Shown here piece by piece: positions 1 through 6,344 of a stretch of 8,004 bases of DNA. Source of the DNA: DASRHY01 sp046765875 (GTDB lineage Bacteria > Actinomycetota > Actinomycetes > Propionibacteriales > Kribbellaceae); assembly GCA_046765875.1 (NCBI GenBank), contig JBKPSJ010000407.1, positions 1 through 8,004 on the forward strand. Direction: 5' to 3'. Position 1 is the first letter of the stretch, and the number at the start of each line of letters is the position of its first letter. The notes under the pieces are model-generated. The model made no database searches and was not told where the DNA came from. It was given only the letters and a program-made list of their open reading frames with translations. A program made the translations under genes and the position numbers.

Positions 1-333
1 CCATTGGGGCAGTGGGAAGGCGTCGTTGACGACATCGAGGGTGACACGTTCAGCTGCCGGATTGTGCGCCTGACATCTGGCGCACCGGATGACTCGGATG
101 TCGAGGTCACTGAGTTTAGCCTCGGTGACCTGGCAAATGACGATGACCGCCCTCTTGTCCAACGAGGTGCGGTCTTCTACTGGACAGTTGGTAGGGCTCG
201 AAACGAGGCCGGAACGGTGACGAATGTCTCTCTCATTCGCTTTCGGCGCCTTCCCCCTCCCACACGTGCACAACGCGAGCGCTCCGAGCGGGAGGCCGAG
301 GAGCTACTCCGCGTACTGGCTGTAGATGATTGA
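1..333 (+). CDS. Small acidic protein of unknown function, probably 5'-partial
   Basis: The frame is open to the left edge of the window. A TTG at 4 could be the start, because the conserved-looking stretch W-E-G-V-V begins only three codons later, but a start just outside the window is equally likely. The product is about 110 residues with no membrane segment or signal peptide. The first two thirds look like a small beta-rich domain (W-E-G-V-V at the start, D-D-R-P-L-V near residue 47, G-A-V-F-Y-W near residue 55, I-R-F-R-R-L-P near residue 78). The C-terminus is a charged Arg/Glu helix. I recall this pattern from small uncharacterised bacterial proteins but cannot assign a function. Its stop overlaps the start of the downstream metallo-hydrolase by 8 bases, so the two are probably translationally coupled and act together. 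Codon use is less GC-biased than in the cargo genes further right. Confidence 0.7.
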   Translation, partial: PLGQWEGVVDDIEGDTFSCRIVRLTSGAPDDSDVEVTEFSLGDLANDDDRPLVQRGAVFYWTVGRARNEAGTVTNVSLIRFRRLPPPTRAQRERSEREAEELLRVLAVDD

Positions 334-1405
334 CCTGAGTCCTCCCCAGCCTGACGAACTGGAACTTTCTGTCTTCGGGCGCGGATACGGCGAGGCGATT
401 TGTATTCACCTTGGCGACGGTGAATGGGCAGTCATAGATTCATGCGTTCACCCAGATACGCGTCTGCCAGCAGCGCTGAGCTACCTGGAATCCCTTGGCC
501 TTGCCGCACACCAGGCTGTTCGCCTAATAGTCGCAACCCACTGGGACGATGATCATATCCGCGGATTGAGTGATGTCGTTGCCGCATGCCCGACCGCAAG
601 GGTTTCCTGTTCCTCCGCGCTTCGGAATAAGGAGATTCTTGCGTTCGTGGTCGGACAGCATGCAGCACAGGGCGCACTTGGGTCTGGCGTCGATGAGTTC
701 CGGAGGATCTTGCATATCTGCGGCGAGAATCGAAGGCAGATCATCTGGGCAAAGGCGAACGTCCCTTTGCATCCTGTCCCCCCTGGCGATACTCCCCGTG
801 TCGTCGCTCTATCGCCGTCGGATGACGCGTTCGAGCGGAGCGTAGTGAGCCTGATAGAGGCTGCGACGCAAGCTAGAAGCAATGTTCCGCGACGTTACCG
901 GGCACCCGAAGGCCCAAACGGCGCATCAGTGGCAGCCTGGGTGCGGAATGCAAACTTGGGGATACTACTCGGCGCGGATCTTGAGAACTCTGCGAATGAA
1001 GAGGCCGGCTGGGAAGCGGTGGTGAAGTACTGCAAGCCTCCGATACAGGCGTCGGCCGTTAAGGTGCCACACCATGGGTCAGCTGGCGCACACGACGCCG
1101 GGATGTGGAGTGAGCTTGTCGCAGCCGAAGCTGTTGCCGTTCTGACGCCGTGGGCTCGCGGCGTCAAATTCCTCCCCACGCAGGCCGATCTCGATCGACT
1201 TACATCCGTTGCAGAACGGGTGTATCTCACAGCCTCGCCTGCTCTCCGCCGCGTTAAGAGGGATCCTGAACTCAACAGGATGCTCAGTCGTTTGCATGGC
1301 GACATTTCGGTACTTCGGGGATGGGGTCACGTCCGACTTCGTCGCCGGCCGAATCACTCCGAGTGGCAAGTCGAACTTGATGGCGATGCCGCCGCCGCGA
1401 GGTAG
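326..1405 (+). CDS. ComEC-like metallo-beta-lactamase-fold hydrolase
   Basis: A 359-residue soluble protein of the MBL fold, in the branch that also holds the C-terminal domain of ComEC/Rec2. Visible signatures, in order: the opening strand G-Y-G-E-A-I with a following I-D-S (Asp38); the metal motif H-W-D-D-D-H at residues 72-77 (the H-x-D-x-D-H form typical of ComEC); a G-A-D-L-E strand with Asp218; and V-P-H-H-G-S around residues 247-252. All expected metal ligands are therefore present and the enzyme is probably active, as a nuclease or phosphodiesterase-type hydrolase; the substrate is unknown. There are no membrane segments, so it is not a DNA-uptake channel. The start ATG at 326 lies inside the end of the preceding gene (8-base overlap) with no strong Shine-Dalgarno sequence, which fits translational coupling. 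Stand-alone MBL proteins paired with a small partner often sit in accessory or defence loci, but nothing here proves that role. Confidence 0.85.
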   Translation: MIDLSPPQPDELELSVFGRGYGEAICIHLGDGEWAVIDSCVHPDTRLPAALSYLESLGLAAHQAVRLIVATHWDDDHIRGLSDVVAACPTARVSCSSALRNKEILAFVVGQHAAQGALGSGVDEFRRILHICGENRRQIIWAKANVPLHPVPPGDTPRVVALSPSDDAFERSVVSLIEAATQARSNVPRRYRAPEGPNGASVAAWVRNANLGILLGADLENSANEEAGWEAVVKYCKPPIQASAVKVPHHGSAGAHDAGMWSELVAAEAVAVLTPWARGVKFLPTQADLDRLTSVAERVYLTASPALRRVKRDPELNRMLSRLHGDISVLRGWGHVRLRRRPNHSEWQVELDGDAAAAR

Positions 1406-1490
1406 CCTTGCCACGATCGATGAGCCAGTAGGCTAAATGCTCGGATGCAACCTGCTGGACGGATACCGGTCGCCGCACACGGTAGGTGGG

Positions 1491-1498
1491 GCCAATCT
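1491..1498. repeat. Left 8-bp target-site duplication (GCCAATCT)
   Basis: The octamer GCCAATCT directly abuts the outward-facing ISL3 end that begins at 1499. An identical octamer in the same orientation follows the far ISL3 end at 6375-6382. Eight bases is the usual duplication length for the ISL3 family, so the pair marks a single insertion event covering everything in between. Confidence 0.85.
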
Positions 1499-1528
1499 GG
1501 CTCTTCACAGTTGAGGGTGTAGTCGCTG
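1499..1528 (+). repeat. ISL3 terminal inverted repeat (outer left end)
   Basis: It begins GGCTCTTCACAG and contains a second conserved block, GGGTGTAGTCG, about 16 bases in. This is the same two-block pattern as at both ends of the intact element (4931-4960 and 6345-6374). Confidence 0.8.
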
Positions 1529-1565
1529 GTTGGATGGCGGCTGGCGCGTCGGTCCCGGGGTAGGT

Positions 1566-1620
1566 GTCGAGGTCTCCCGGGGATGGAGGCTCCTACACGC
1601 TCATCCCGGAAGACCTCGAC
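1566..1620 (+). promoter_or_regulatory. Leader hairpin abutting the transposase start (left ISL3 copy)
   Basis: A perfect 10-bp inverted repeat, GTCGAGGTCT at 1566-1575 and AGACCTCGAC at 1611-1620, ends exactly one base before the GTG at 1621. Inside it CCG/CGG and GGATGG/TCATCC (with one G-U pair) extend the stem. The likely Shine-Dalgarno GGAAG lies in the right arm. The same structure with the same 45-nt arm offset is found in the two other ISL3 leaders in this window. Confidence 0.65.
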
Positions 1621-1788
1621 GTGCCTGACGCTACCTTCGGCTGCCCTGACCTGACCACGTTCTGCCGCCTGGATGAGCTCGGCCTGGTCGTGGTCGGCCA
1701 GCGTCTGGAGCCCGATCGCGCGGTCCTGGCGTGCCGGGTCCTGGATCCTGGCGGCTGCCACGGGCGACCGTCTACGCTCTCGGGCTGA
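1621..1788 (+). pseudogene. ISL3 transposase, N-terminal fragment
   Basis: GTG start directly after the leader hairpin. The first 45 or so residues (starting D-A-T-F-G-C and including T-F-C-R-L-D-E-L-G-L and R-L-E-P-D-R-A-V-L) match the N-terminus of the intact transposase at 4937-6265 at most positions. Homology breaks just before the first zinc-ribbon cysteines, and the frame then runs through unrelated sequence to a TGA at 1786-1788. The zinc ribbon, helix-turn-helix and entire DDE catalytic domain are missing, so it cannot be an active transposase. Confidence 0.8.
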
Positions 1789-1904
1789 TCCTCATCGCGT
1801 CGGTCAACATCGGATTCAGCGTGGCCGACGGGCTGGCGGTAGGCTGGCGGTGTTGGGCTGCCCTGGACCCCGGTGGCGACGACGCGACCGGTCGGAGTCC
1901 ACAG

Positions 1905-2951
1905 ATGTCCATCACTGAACGGCCGTCCCCGCTGGCCCGCGACCTGAGTCGCTATGCCGAGCTCGCCGGCGAGATCCGCCGGCTGGGCCTGCTGCAGCGT
2001 CGGCCCGGGTTCTACGCCGGCTTGCTGACCGCGAACCTGTTTGCCCTGGCGATGGTCGTGACCGCGATGGTGCTGTTGCGCAACTCGTGGTGGCTGATGA
2101 TGATCGCGGCGGCGTTCGCGGTCGTGTCGGCACAGATCGGCTTCTTCGGCCACGACACTGGACACCGGCAGGTGGCCCGACGCGCCCGGCCGAGTAGGGT
2201 GCTCGGGCTGTTCCACGCAAACCTGCTGAACGGGCTCAGCTACGGCTGGTGGGTCGACAAGCACAACGCCCACCACGCTCACCCCAACGACCTCGACGCC
2301 GATCCGGACGTGCATCCGGGCGTCCTGGTCTACGATGCCGAGCACGCGGCGGGCCGACGTGGTGCCGCCGCCTGGCTGACGCGGCACCAGGCGTGGCTGT
2401 TCTTCCCGCTGCTGCTGTTCGAGGCGCTCAGCCTGCACGTGTCGAGCGTCCGCGCCGTGCTCCGCCCCGGCCTACGCGCCCGCGCCGCGGAACTCGTGTT
2501 GCTGGCCGTGCACTTCACCGCCTACGCCGGGCTGCTGGTCACCACCATGGGCTGGTTGCAGGGCCTGGTATTCGTCGCGGTTCACCAGGGCCTGCTGGGT
2601 CTCTACCTCGGCTGCTCGTTCGCGCCCAACCACAAGGGCATGCCGACACTGTCCACGCAGCAGGCCGGCGATCCGCTGCTGCGCCAGGTGCTGACCTCGC
2701 GCAACATCCGCGGCGGACCAGTCGTCGACGTCGTGCTCGGAGGGCTGAACTACCAGATCGAGCATCACCTGTTCCCGAGCATGCCCCGACCCAACCTGCG
2801 CCGCGCGCAGCCCGTGGTCCGGCGGTTCTGCGAGCGCAACGCAGTGGCCTACCAAGAAGTCTCCGCGTACTCCTCGTACCGCGACGTGCTGCGGCACCTA
2901 CGCGACGTCGGCACCGATCTCCGGCGATCTCCGCAGCCCGCCGACCGATAG
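1905..2951 (+). CDS. Membrane-bound fatty acid desaturase
   Basis: A 348-residue integral membrane di-iron desaturase of the fatty acid desaturase type 1 family. All three histidine boxes are present: H-D-T-G-H at residues 83-87, H-N-A-H-H at 120-124, and Q-I-E-H-H at 284-288. The Q-x-x-H-H third box is typical of front-end and linoleoyl-type acyl-lipid desaturases, though no cytochrome b5 domain is fused, so an external ferredoxin or similar electron donor is expected. Hydrophobic segments lie at about 37-58, 62-80, 163-180, 195-213 and 217-238, as in the family. I chose the ATG at 1905 because GGAG (1894-1897) sits 7 bases upstream; the same frame is open further 5' but runs into IS remnant sequence. 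The protein would introduce a double bond into membrane acyl chains; position specificity cannot be read from sequence. It is the first cargo gene of the composite transposon. Confidence 0.92.
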   Translation: MSITERPSPLARDLSRYAELAGEIRRLGLLQRRPGFYAGLLTANLFALAMVVTAMVLLRNSWWLMMIAAAFAVVSAQIGFFGHDTGHRQVARRARPSRVLGLFHANLLNGLSYGWWVDKHNAHHAHPNDLDADPDVHPGVLVYDAEHAAGRRGAAAWLTRHQAWLFFPLLLFEALSLHVSSVRAVLRPGLRARAAELVLLAVHFTAYAGLLVTTMGWLQGLVFVAVHQGLLGLYLGCSFAPNHKGMPTLSTQQAGDPLLRQVLTSRNIRGGPVVDVVLGGLNYQIEHHLFPSMPRPNLRRAQPVVRRFCERNAVAYQEVSAYSSYRDVLRHLRDVGTDLRRSPQPADR

Positions 2952-3349
2952 CACGCCGAGGATCGACCGTTACCGGCCAATGAGCCCGCGACCAGCTCGT
3001 CGACGTCGCGACCCTCCCGCCCGGCGAGCTCGGAGCCGGTCAGCCGGACAGCCTAGAAAGCGGCTGACGAACACCACGGGGGCGGTCTCCACGACGAACA
3101 GGCCGAGGCCTGACGCGTGCGTGTCACCCGACCCCCGACTCGTGGCGGCAGCTGCGTCATTCGCGGGCCTGCTCGCCAGGATCAGGCCGGGAGCGGCCGG
3201 CTCAGGGTGGAGTGGACATCCCTTGGTGACGGAGGCCCGCCGGATGCACACTGAAGTCGAAACGGCCAACCCCTGGCCGATCCGAGGCGACAGACCGACA
3301 CCAGACGGGGCCGGCCCGTCCACGCCACGCTCCCGGGAGGCACAAGCCC
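2952..3349. other. Non-coding stretch between desaturase and small membrane protein genes
   Basis: About 400 bases without a convincing gene. Reading frames on both strands are rich in Arg/Pro/Ser as expected of GC-rich non-coding DNA. The only clear structure is the inverted repeat at 3039-3068. The 3' end holds the ribosome-binding site of the next gene. A promoter for the downstream gene probably lies here, but I see no clear -35/-10 pair. Confidence 0.5.
3039..3068. repeat. Perfect 8-bp inverted repeat, possible terminator stem or operator
   Basis: GTCAGCCG at 3039-3046 and CGGCTGAC at 3061-3068 are exact reverse complements with a 14-base spacer. It lies 87 bases after the desaturase stop. 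There is no T-run after it, so it is not a canonical Rho-independent terminator; a protein-binding site or RNA-stabilising stem is equally possible. Confidence 0.4.
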
Positions 3350-3703
3350 ATGACCGTGCTCGGACTCATCCTCATCGCCGCCGCCGTGGTGCTCGGCTTC
3401 GGTGTCGGCGCATCGTCGGGCGACGACGCAACCCTCGAGGTCTTCGGCGCCGACCTCGGTGTCACCGTGGCGGGTGTGTACTTCGCCGGTGCCGCCACGG
3501 CGGCCGTGCTGATTCTGGGGCTCTGGCTACTCAAGAAGGGAACGGGTCGCGGCTACCGGCGGCGCAAAGAGGTCAAGGACCTACGCCACAGGGTCGACGC
3601 CGCCGCCCCAACGGTCTCGACCGAACACACCGACCGCAACATCGCCGCCGACCACACCGATGCCCCACCCGACCCAGCGGCGGACCGGCCCACCAACTCG
3701 TAG
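3350..3703 (+). CDS. Small two-segment membrane protein of unknown function
   Basis: A 117-residue protein. The first hydrophobic segment covers residues 2-22 and the second about 39-63, joined by a short acidic loop (G-D-D-A-T-L-E-V-F-G-A-D-L). After the second segment come a basic stretch (K-K-G-T-G-R-G-Y-R-R-R-K) and a hydrophilic tail with many Thr, Asp and Pro, likely disordered and cytoplasmic. This resembles small actinobacterial LapA-like membrane proteins in layout, but I do not recognise a specific family. A strong Shine-Dalgarno GGGAGG (3335-3340) precedes the ATG by 9 bases, which supports the start. It is the middle cargo gene of the composite transposon, in the same direction as its neighbours but separated from both by 350-400 bases, so it probably has its own promoter. 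Confidence 0.75.
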   Translation: MTVLGLILIAAAVVLGFGVGASSGDDATLEVFGADLGVTVAGVYFAGAATAAVLILGLWLLKKGTGRGYRRRKEVKDLRHRVDAAAPTVSTEHTDRNIAADHTDAPPDPAADRPTNS

Positions 3704-4060
3704 CCCCGATCCCGGCGCCGCAGCCTCACGGTCGGGTATATGGCCAGCACCGCCATCGTCGCGGGTCGGCGCCCGCCGGTAGTGACGCTGCGGGGTTCGA
3801 CGGATCCCGGGGAGCCGGGTGTGCCGATGTCTATGCCCAGTTGCGCTGGCACCTCCGTGCGGTCGACATTGCGACGGATACACGGTTTCACGGACAGCTC
3901 GGGTGGGTGTCATGCCGGCGGCTGGCGGTGATCAGCACGGCACGGGTTGGGGGAGTACGGTAGGAGGGCCGAGGATTCCCAGCACGAAGAGCTTTTGCTC
4001 CGTCATTTTCGGTGTACACCCAGACATCCGGCTGTTGTCAGCCGGAGGGCGGGCCGCAAA
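3704..4060. other. Non-coding stretch upstream of the VC0807-like gene
   Basis: About 357 bases. No frame here gives a believable protein; short frames on either strand lack ribosome-binding sites and have shadow-like composition. It contains a small stem at 3806-3819 (CCCGG, loop GGAG, CCGGG), a GAGC-TTTT-GCTC stem at 3989-4000, and the hairpin at 4028-4045 next to the following gene. It probably carries that gene's promoter and leader. Confidence 0.45.
4028..4049 (+). promoter_or_regulatory. Hairpin overlapping the ribosome-binding site of the VC0807-like gene
   Basis: CCGGCT (4028-4033), a 6-base loop and AGCCGG (4040-4045) form a perfect 6-bp stem. The last two stem bases are the first two of the Shine-Dalgarno GGAGGG (4044-4049), which sits 11 bases before the ATG at 4061. 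The stem could partly mask the ribosome-binding site; this is a structural reading and not evidence of a regulator. Confidence 0.4.
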
Positions 4061-4804
4061 ATGACCGCAATCCTCGACACCGACCGGGCACCGAACCGAG
4101 CTCCGATCCCAGCTCCGAACCTGGCCGCGATCCCGGTTCTGCTACGGCCGGCTGGCCCACAACTCAAGGCGGTGATCGCCCGCGTGGCGACCAGCCTCGC
4201 GACCGCCGTGGTCACCCCCGCCATCTTGTTCGCGGCCACCTTGGTGATCATCAACGTCTACACCGCGGTCAGCGTCGCGCTCGCCTGGATGGTCGCCGCG
4301 ATGTGCTGGCGATGGGCCACCAAGCGGCCGGTGTCGGGGCTGCTCGTCTTGACCCTCGCGATCATGACCATCAAAACGAGTTTCACCCTCGCCACCGGCA
4401 ACACCTTCGTCTACTTCGTCCAACCAGTCCTCACCGACGCCGCCGTCGCAACAATCTTCCTCACCTCCTTGTGGACCGCCCGACCACTCGTCGCCCGCAT
4501 CGCCCCGGACTTCTACCCCGTCGACGCCGCCCTCGCCGCGCGACCCAGGATCCGCCGACTATTCCGAAGACTCACACTGCTATGGGGCCTGGTCCTCCTC
4601 GTCAAGGGCAGTCTGACGCTCTGGCTGCTGATGTCACTATCGACGGTCAACTTCGTGCTGATCAAGGGCAGCGCGATCCTCACCCTCACGCTGCTCGCTA
4701 CCACGGCCACGATCGCACTATCGGCCATCGTGGGTCGCCAGGAAGGTCTCCTGCGGGCCCGGCGCCGACCCGGTCAAGGGGCCATGGCCAACCCCGAGTT
4801 GTGA
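4061..4804 (+). CDS. VC0807-like multi-pass membrane protein
   Basis: A 247-residue integral membrane protein. After a hydrophilic Pro/Ala-rich N-terminus (residues 1-35) come hydrophobic segments at about 41-66, 69-82, 91-108, 120-137, 171-190 and 198-224, then a short basic tail (R-A-R-R-R-P). The layout, the W-R-W-A-T-K-R-P turn after the second segment, the G-N-T-F-V-Y-F-V-Q-P motif at 113-122 and the later F-R-R-L-T-x-L-W-G segment match my memory of the VC0807 (septation protein A-like) family, whose biochemical role is not established. The ATG at 4061 is preferred because GGAGGG (4044-4049) precedes it; an in-frame upstream ATG at 3947 would add a charged, non-conserved extension with no good ribosome-binding site. 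It is the last cargo gene before the right-hand ISL3, 126 bases from its end. Confidence 0.75.
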   Translation: MTAILDTDRAPNRAPIPAPNLAAIPVLLRPAGPQLKAVIARVATSLATAVVTPAILFAATLVIINVYTAVSVALAWMVAAMCWRWATKRPVSGLLVLTLAIMTIKTSFTLATGNTFVYFVQPVLTDAAVATIFLTSLWTARPLVARIAPDFYPVDAALAARPRIRRLFRRLTLLWGLVLLVKGSLTLWLLMSLSTVNFVLIKGSAILTLTLLATTATIALSAIVGRQEGLLRARRRPGQGAMANPEL

Positions 4805-4930
4805 TCGGCTCTCGTGGCCCAGCGGATGCCGCCGGTGTAGTCACGTCTCGCGCCACAGCGAGGGACACTGTCCGGCCCTGGCCCACCGTCTGAGAGCCAC
4901 CAGAGGCACGTCGGCCTCAGTCCCTTGACA

Positions 4931-4960
4931 GGCTCTTCATAATCCGGGGTGTAGTCGCGG
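4931..4960 (+). repeat. ISL3 terminal inverted repeat (transposase-distal, inner end)
   Basis: It starts GGCTCTTCATAATCC, with the conserved second block GGGTGTAGTCG. The transposase stop codon (4937-4939, TCA on the plus strand) lies within this repeat. Confidence 0.85.
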
Positions 4961-6265
4961 TCGGAACCCGCCGGTCTCGAGCAGCGAGCGGGCGATGTAG
5001 TTGGTCAGGTTGCGGAAACCGAGGGCGGAGCCGCGGAGGTGTTCGAGGCGGCCGTTGATGGCCTCGGTCGGGCCGTTCGATGTGCCGGGCCGGTCGAAGT
5101 AGGCCAAGACGTCGGCGGCTCGCTTCTTCAAGGTCCGGCCCAGGGTGATGACTTCACTCAACGCCCGCGGGACACCGCTGCTGACCGAGGCGATGAGCTT
5201 GACCATCAGCTGACGGCCACGATGCCGGTCCTCCTCGCGGTAGGCGGCGATCATGCGCTGGTAGATCCCCCAGGTGGCCTCGACCTCGGCATGCTGGTCG
5301 TCGGCGAACAGGGCGTGCAGTCGGTCTTTCTGCTTGTCGGTGAGCAGGCCGGCGCCGGTGTGCAGGGTCCGCCGAGCGGAGTAGAGCGGGTCGCCCTTGT
5401 GGCCGCGGTGACCGTGGATGGCCTGCTGGACCCGACGCCGGCACCGATCCAGGGCGTCGCCAGCCAGGCGCACCACATGAAAGGGATCCATCACCGCGAC
5501 CGCGTCGGGCAGCTCCTCGGTGGTGGCGGTCTTGAACCCGGTGAACCCGTCCATCGCGACCACCTCCACCCCGTCGCGCCAGTCCTGGTCCTGCTCGGCG
5601 AGCCAGGTCTTGAACGCCTGCTTCGAGCGGCCCTCGACCATATCCACCATATCCAGCAGCCGCGCCGGGCCGGTGCCGGCGCGGATGCCGGTGAGGTCGA
5701 TGATCACGGTGACGTACTTGTCGCCACGGCGGGTGTGCCTCCAGACGTGCTCGTCGACCCCGATCGCGGTGACGCCGTGGAACCGCTGCTCGTCGTTGAT
5801 CAAGACGCGCTTGCCCTCGGCCAGGACGGCGTCGTTGGCGGTGTTCCACGCGACTGCGAGTCCTTCGGCGACCCGGGCGACGGTCAGGTGCTGGACCACG
5901 ATCGCCTCCAGTGCCCACCGCAGCCCACGACGCGATAGCTTGGCCCGCGGTTCGGCCGCGCAGGTGGTGTCCTGGCGCCACACATGCCCGCAGCCGGTGC
6001 ACCGGTAGCGGCGCACGACCACCTCCAAGGTCGTGGGCCGCCAGCCCAGCGGTTCGTGCGCCAGCCGCCGCACGATGGTGTCCCGCGGGGTCCCTTCGCA
6101 CCCGCAGCGGTGGCACCACTGGTCGGGATCGACGACCCGGCAGGCGAGGACCGCGCGGTCGGGTTCGAGCCGCTGCCCGACGGCTTCGAGACCGAGCTCG
6201 TCCAGGCGGCAGAAGGTCGTCAGATCAGCGCAGCCGAAGCCGGCAGCAGGGGTAGCGTCGTGCAC
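4937..6265 (-). CDS. ISL3-family DDE transposase
   Basis: A 442-residue transposase that cuts and rejoins the ends of its element. N-terminal zinc ribbon: C-H-R-C at residues 51-54 and C-T-G-C at 89-92. A helix-turn-helix region follows at about 112-152. The catalytic DDE domain shows G-V-D-E-H-V-W with Asp171, a second acidic region with V-A-M-D-G-F (Asp239) and V-M-D-P-F-H (Asp260), and S-N-G-P-T-E-A-I-N-G with Glu401. The C-terminus, with the family-typical G-F-R-N-L-T-N-Y, runs into the terminal repeat. Length and motif order are normal for the family, with no frameshift or internal stop, so it is probably active. The GTG at 6265 is the likely start: it follows the leader hairpin directly, with GGAAG 9 bases upstream. 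It may also act on the outer end at 1499, so could move the whole composite unit. Confidence 0.95.
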   Translation of the reverse strand: MHDATPAAGFGCADLTTFCRLDELGLEAVGQRLEPDRAVLACRVVDPDQWCHRCGCEGTPRDTIVRRLAHEPLGWRPTTLEVVVRRYRCTGCGHVWRQDTTCAAEPRAKLSRRGLRWALEAIVVQHLTVARVAEGLAVAWNTANDAVLAEGKRVLINDEQRFHGVTAIGVDEHVWRHTRRGDKYVTVIIDLTGIRAGTGPARLLDMVDMVEGRSKQAFKTWLAEQDQDWRDGVEVVAMDGFTGFKTATTEELPDAVAVMDPFHVVRLAGDALDRCRRRVQQAIHGHRGHKGDPLYSARRTLHTGAGLLTDKQKDRLHALFADDQHAEVEATWGIYQRMIAAYREEDRHRGRQLMVKLIASVSSGVPRALSEVITLGRTLKKRAADVLAYFDRPGTSNGPTEAINGRLEHLRGSALGFRNLTNYIARSLLETGGFRPRLHPGL

Positions 6266-6320
6266 GTCGAGGTCTTCCGGGATGAGCGTGTAGGAGCCTT
6301 CATCCTCGGGAGACCTCGAC
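6266..6320 (-). promoter_or_regulatory. Leader hairpin abutting the transposase start (intact ISL3)
   Basis: On the minus strand GTCGAGGTCT (6320 down to 6311) and AGACCTCGAC (6275 down to 6266) form a perfect 10-bp stem ending one base before the GTG at 6265. Inside, CCG/CGG and a perfect GGATGA/TCATCC add 9 more pairs, with one mismatch and one bulge, closing a 14-nt loop. The probable ribosome-binding site GGAAG straddles the inner edge of the right arm. The structure would mask translation initiation in any transcript that starts upstream of it. Confidence 0.7.
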
Positions 6321-6344
6321 GCCTATCCCAGGACCGACGCGCCA

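Larger units (their letters stand above)
1499..1760 (+). mobile_element. Truncated ISL3-family element (left arm of the composite unit)
   Basis: From 1499 the sequence matches the end of the complete ISL3 at 6374 (read on the minus strand): terminal repeat, leader, hairpin and transposase start, with scattered substitutions and about 13 extra bases in the leader (122 versus 109 nt from the end to the start codon). Similarity continues through the first 45 or so transposase codons and stops at about 1755-1765, so the distal end is gone. The two copies are clearly diverged, so the left arm is a related older copy and not a fresh duplicate of the right arm. The right boundary is approximate. Confidence 0.8.

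Noticed and set aside
326..1405. Calling the MBL-fold protein a beta-lactamase or a competence protein
   Set aside because: The H-x-D-x-D-H and V-P-H-H-G-S motifs are of the ComEC type, not the antibiotic-hydrolysing type, and there are no membrane segments for DNA uptake.
1731..1904. Upstream in-frame start for the desaturase at 1731
   Set aside because: It lies inside the IS remnant with no ribosome-binding site, while the ATG at 1905 has GGAG at the right distance and gives a normal family length.
2249..2983. Long plus-strand frame of 244 codons overlapping the desaturase
   Set aside because: Arg/Pro/Ala-rich shadow of the desaturase gene in another frame; the desaturase frame holds all three histidine boxes.
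2970..3323. Minus-strand frame with G-L-G-L-F-V-V, resembling the G2 box of a histidine kinase ATPase domain
   Set aside because: No N or G1 box and no H box; the rest is Arg/Pro-rich, and no ribosome-binding site is visible. Most likely a chance motif in non-coding GC-rich DNA.
3989..4000. GAGC-TTTT-GCTC stem as a terminator
   Set aside because: Only 4 bp, with no following T-run and nearly 300 bases from the preceding stop; too weak to call.
3947..4060. Upstream in-frame ATG at 3947 for the VC0807-like protein
   Set aside because: It would add a charged, low-complexity extension; the ATG at 4061 has a good Shine-Dalgarno sequence.
4923..4930. CCTTGACA as a target duplication of the right-hand ISL3 alone
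   Set aside because: It does not match the octamer on the other side (GCCAATCT at 6375-6382), which instead matches 1491-1498.
5039..5938. Long open frame of 299 codons opposite the ISL3 transposase
   Set aside because: Antisense shadow of a well-supported transposase; no recognisable domain.
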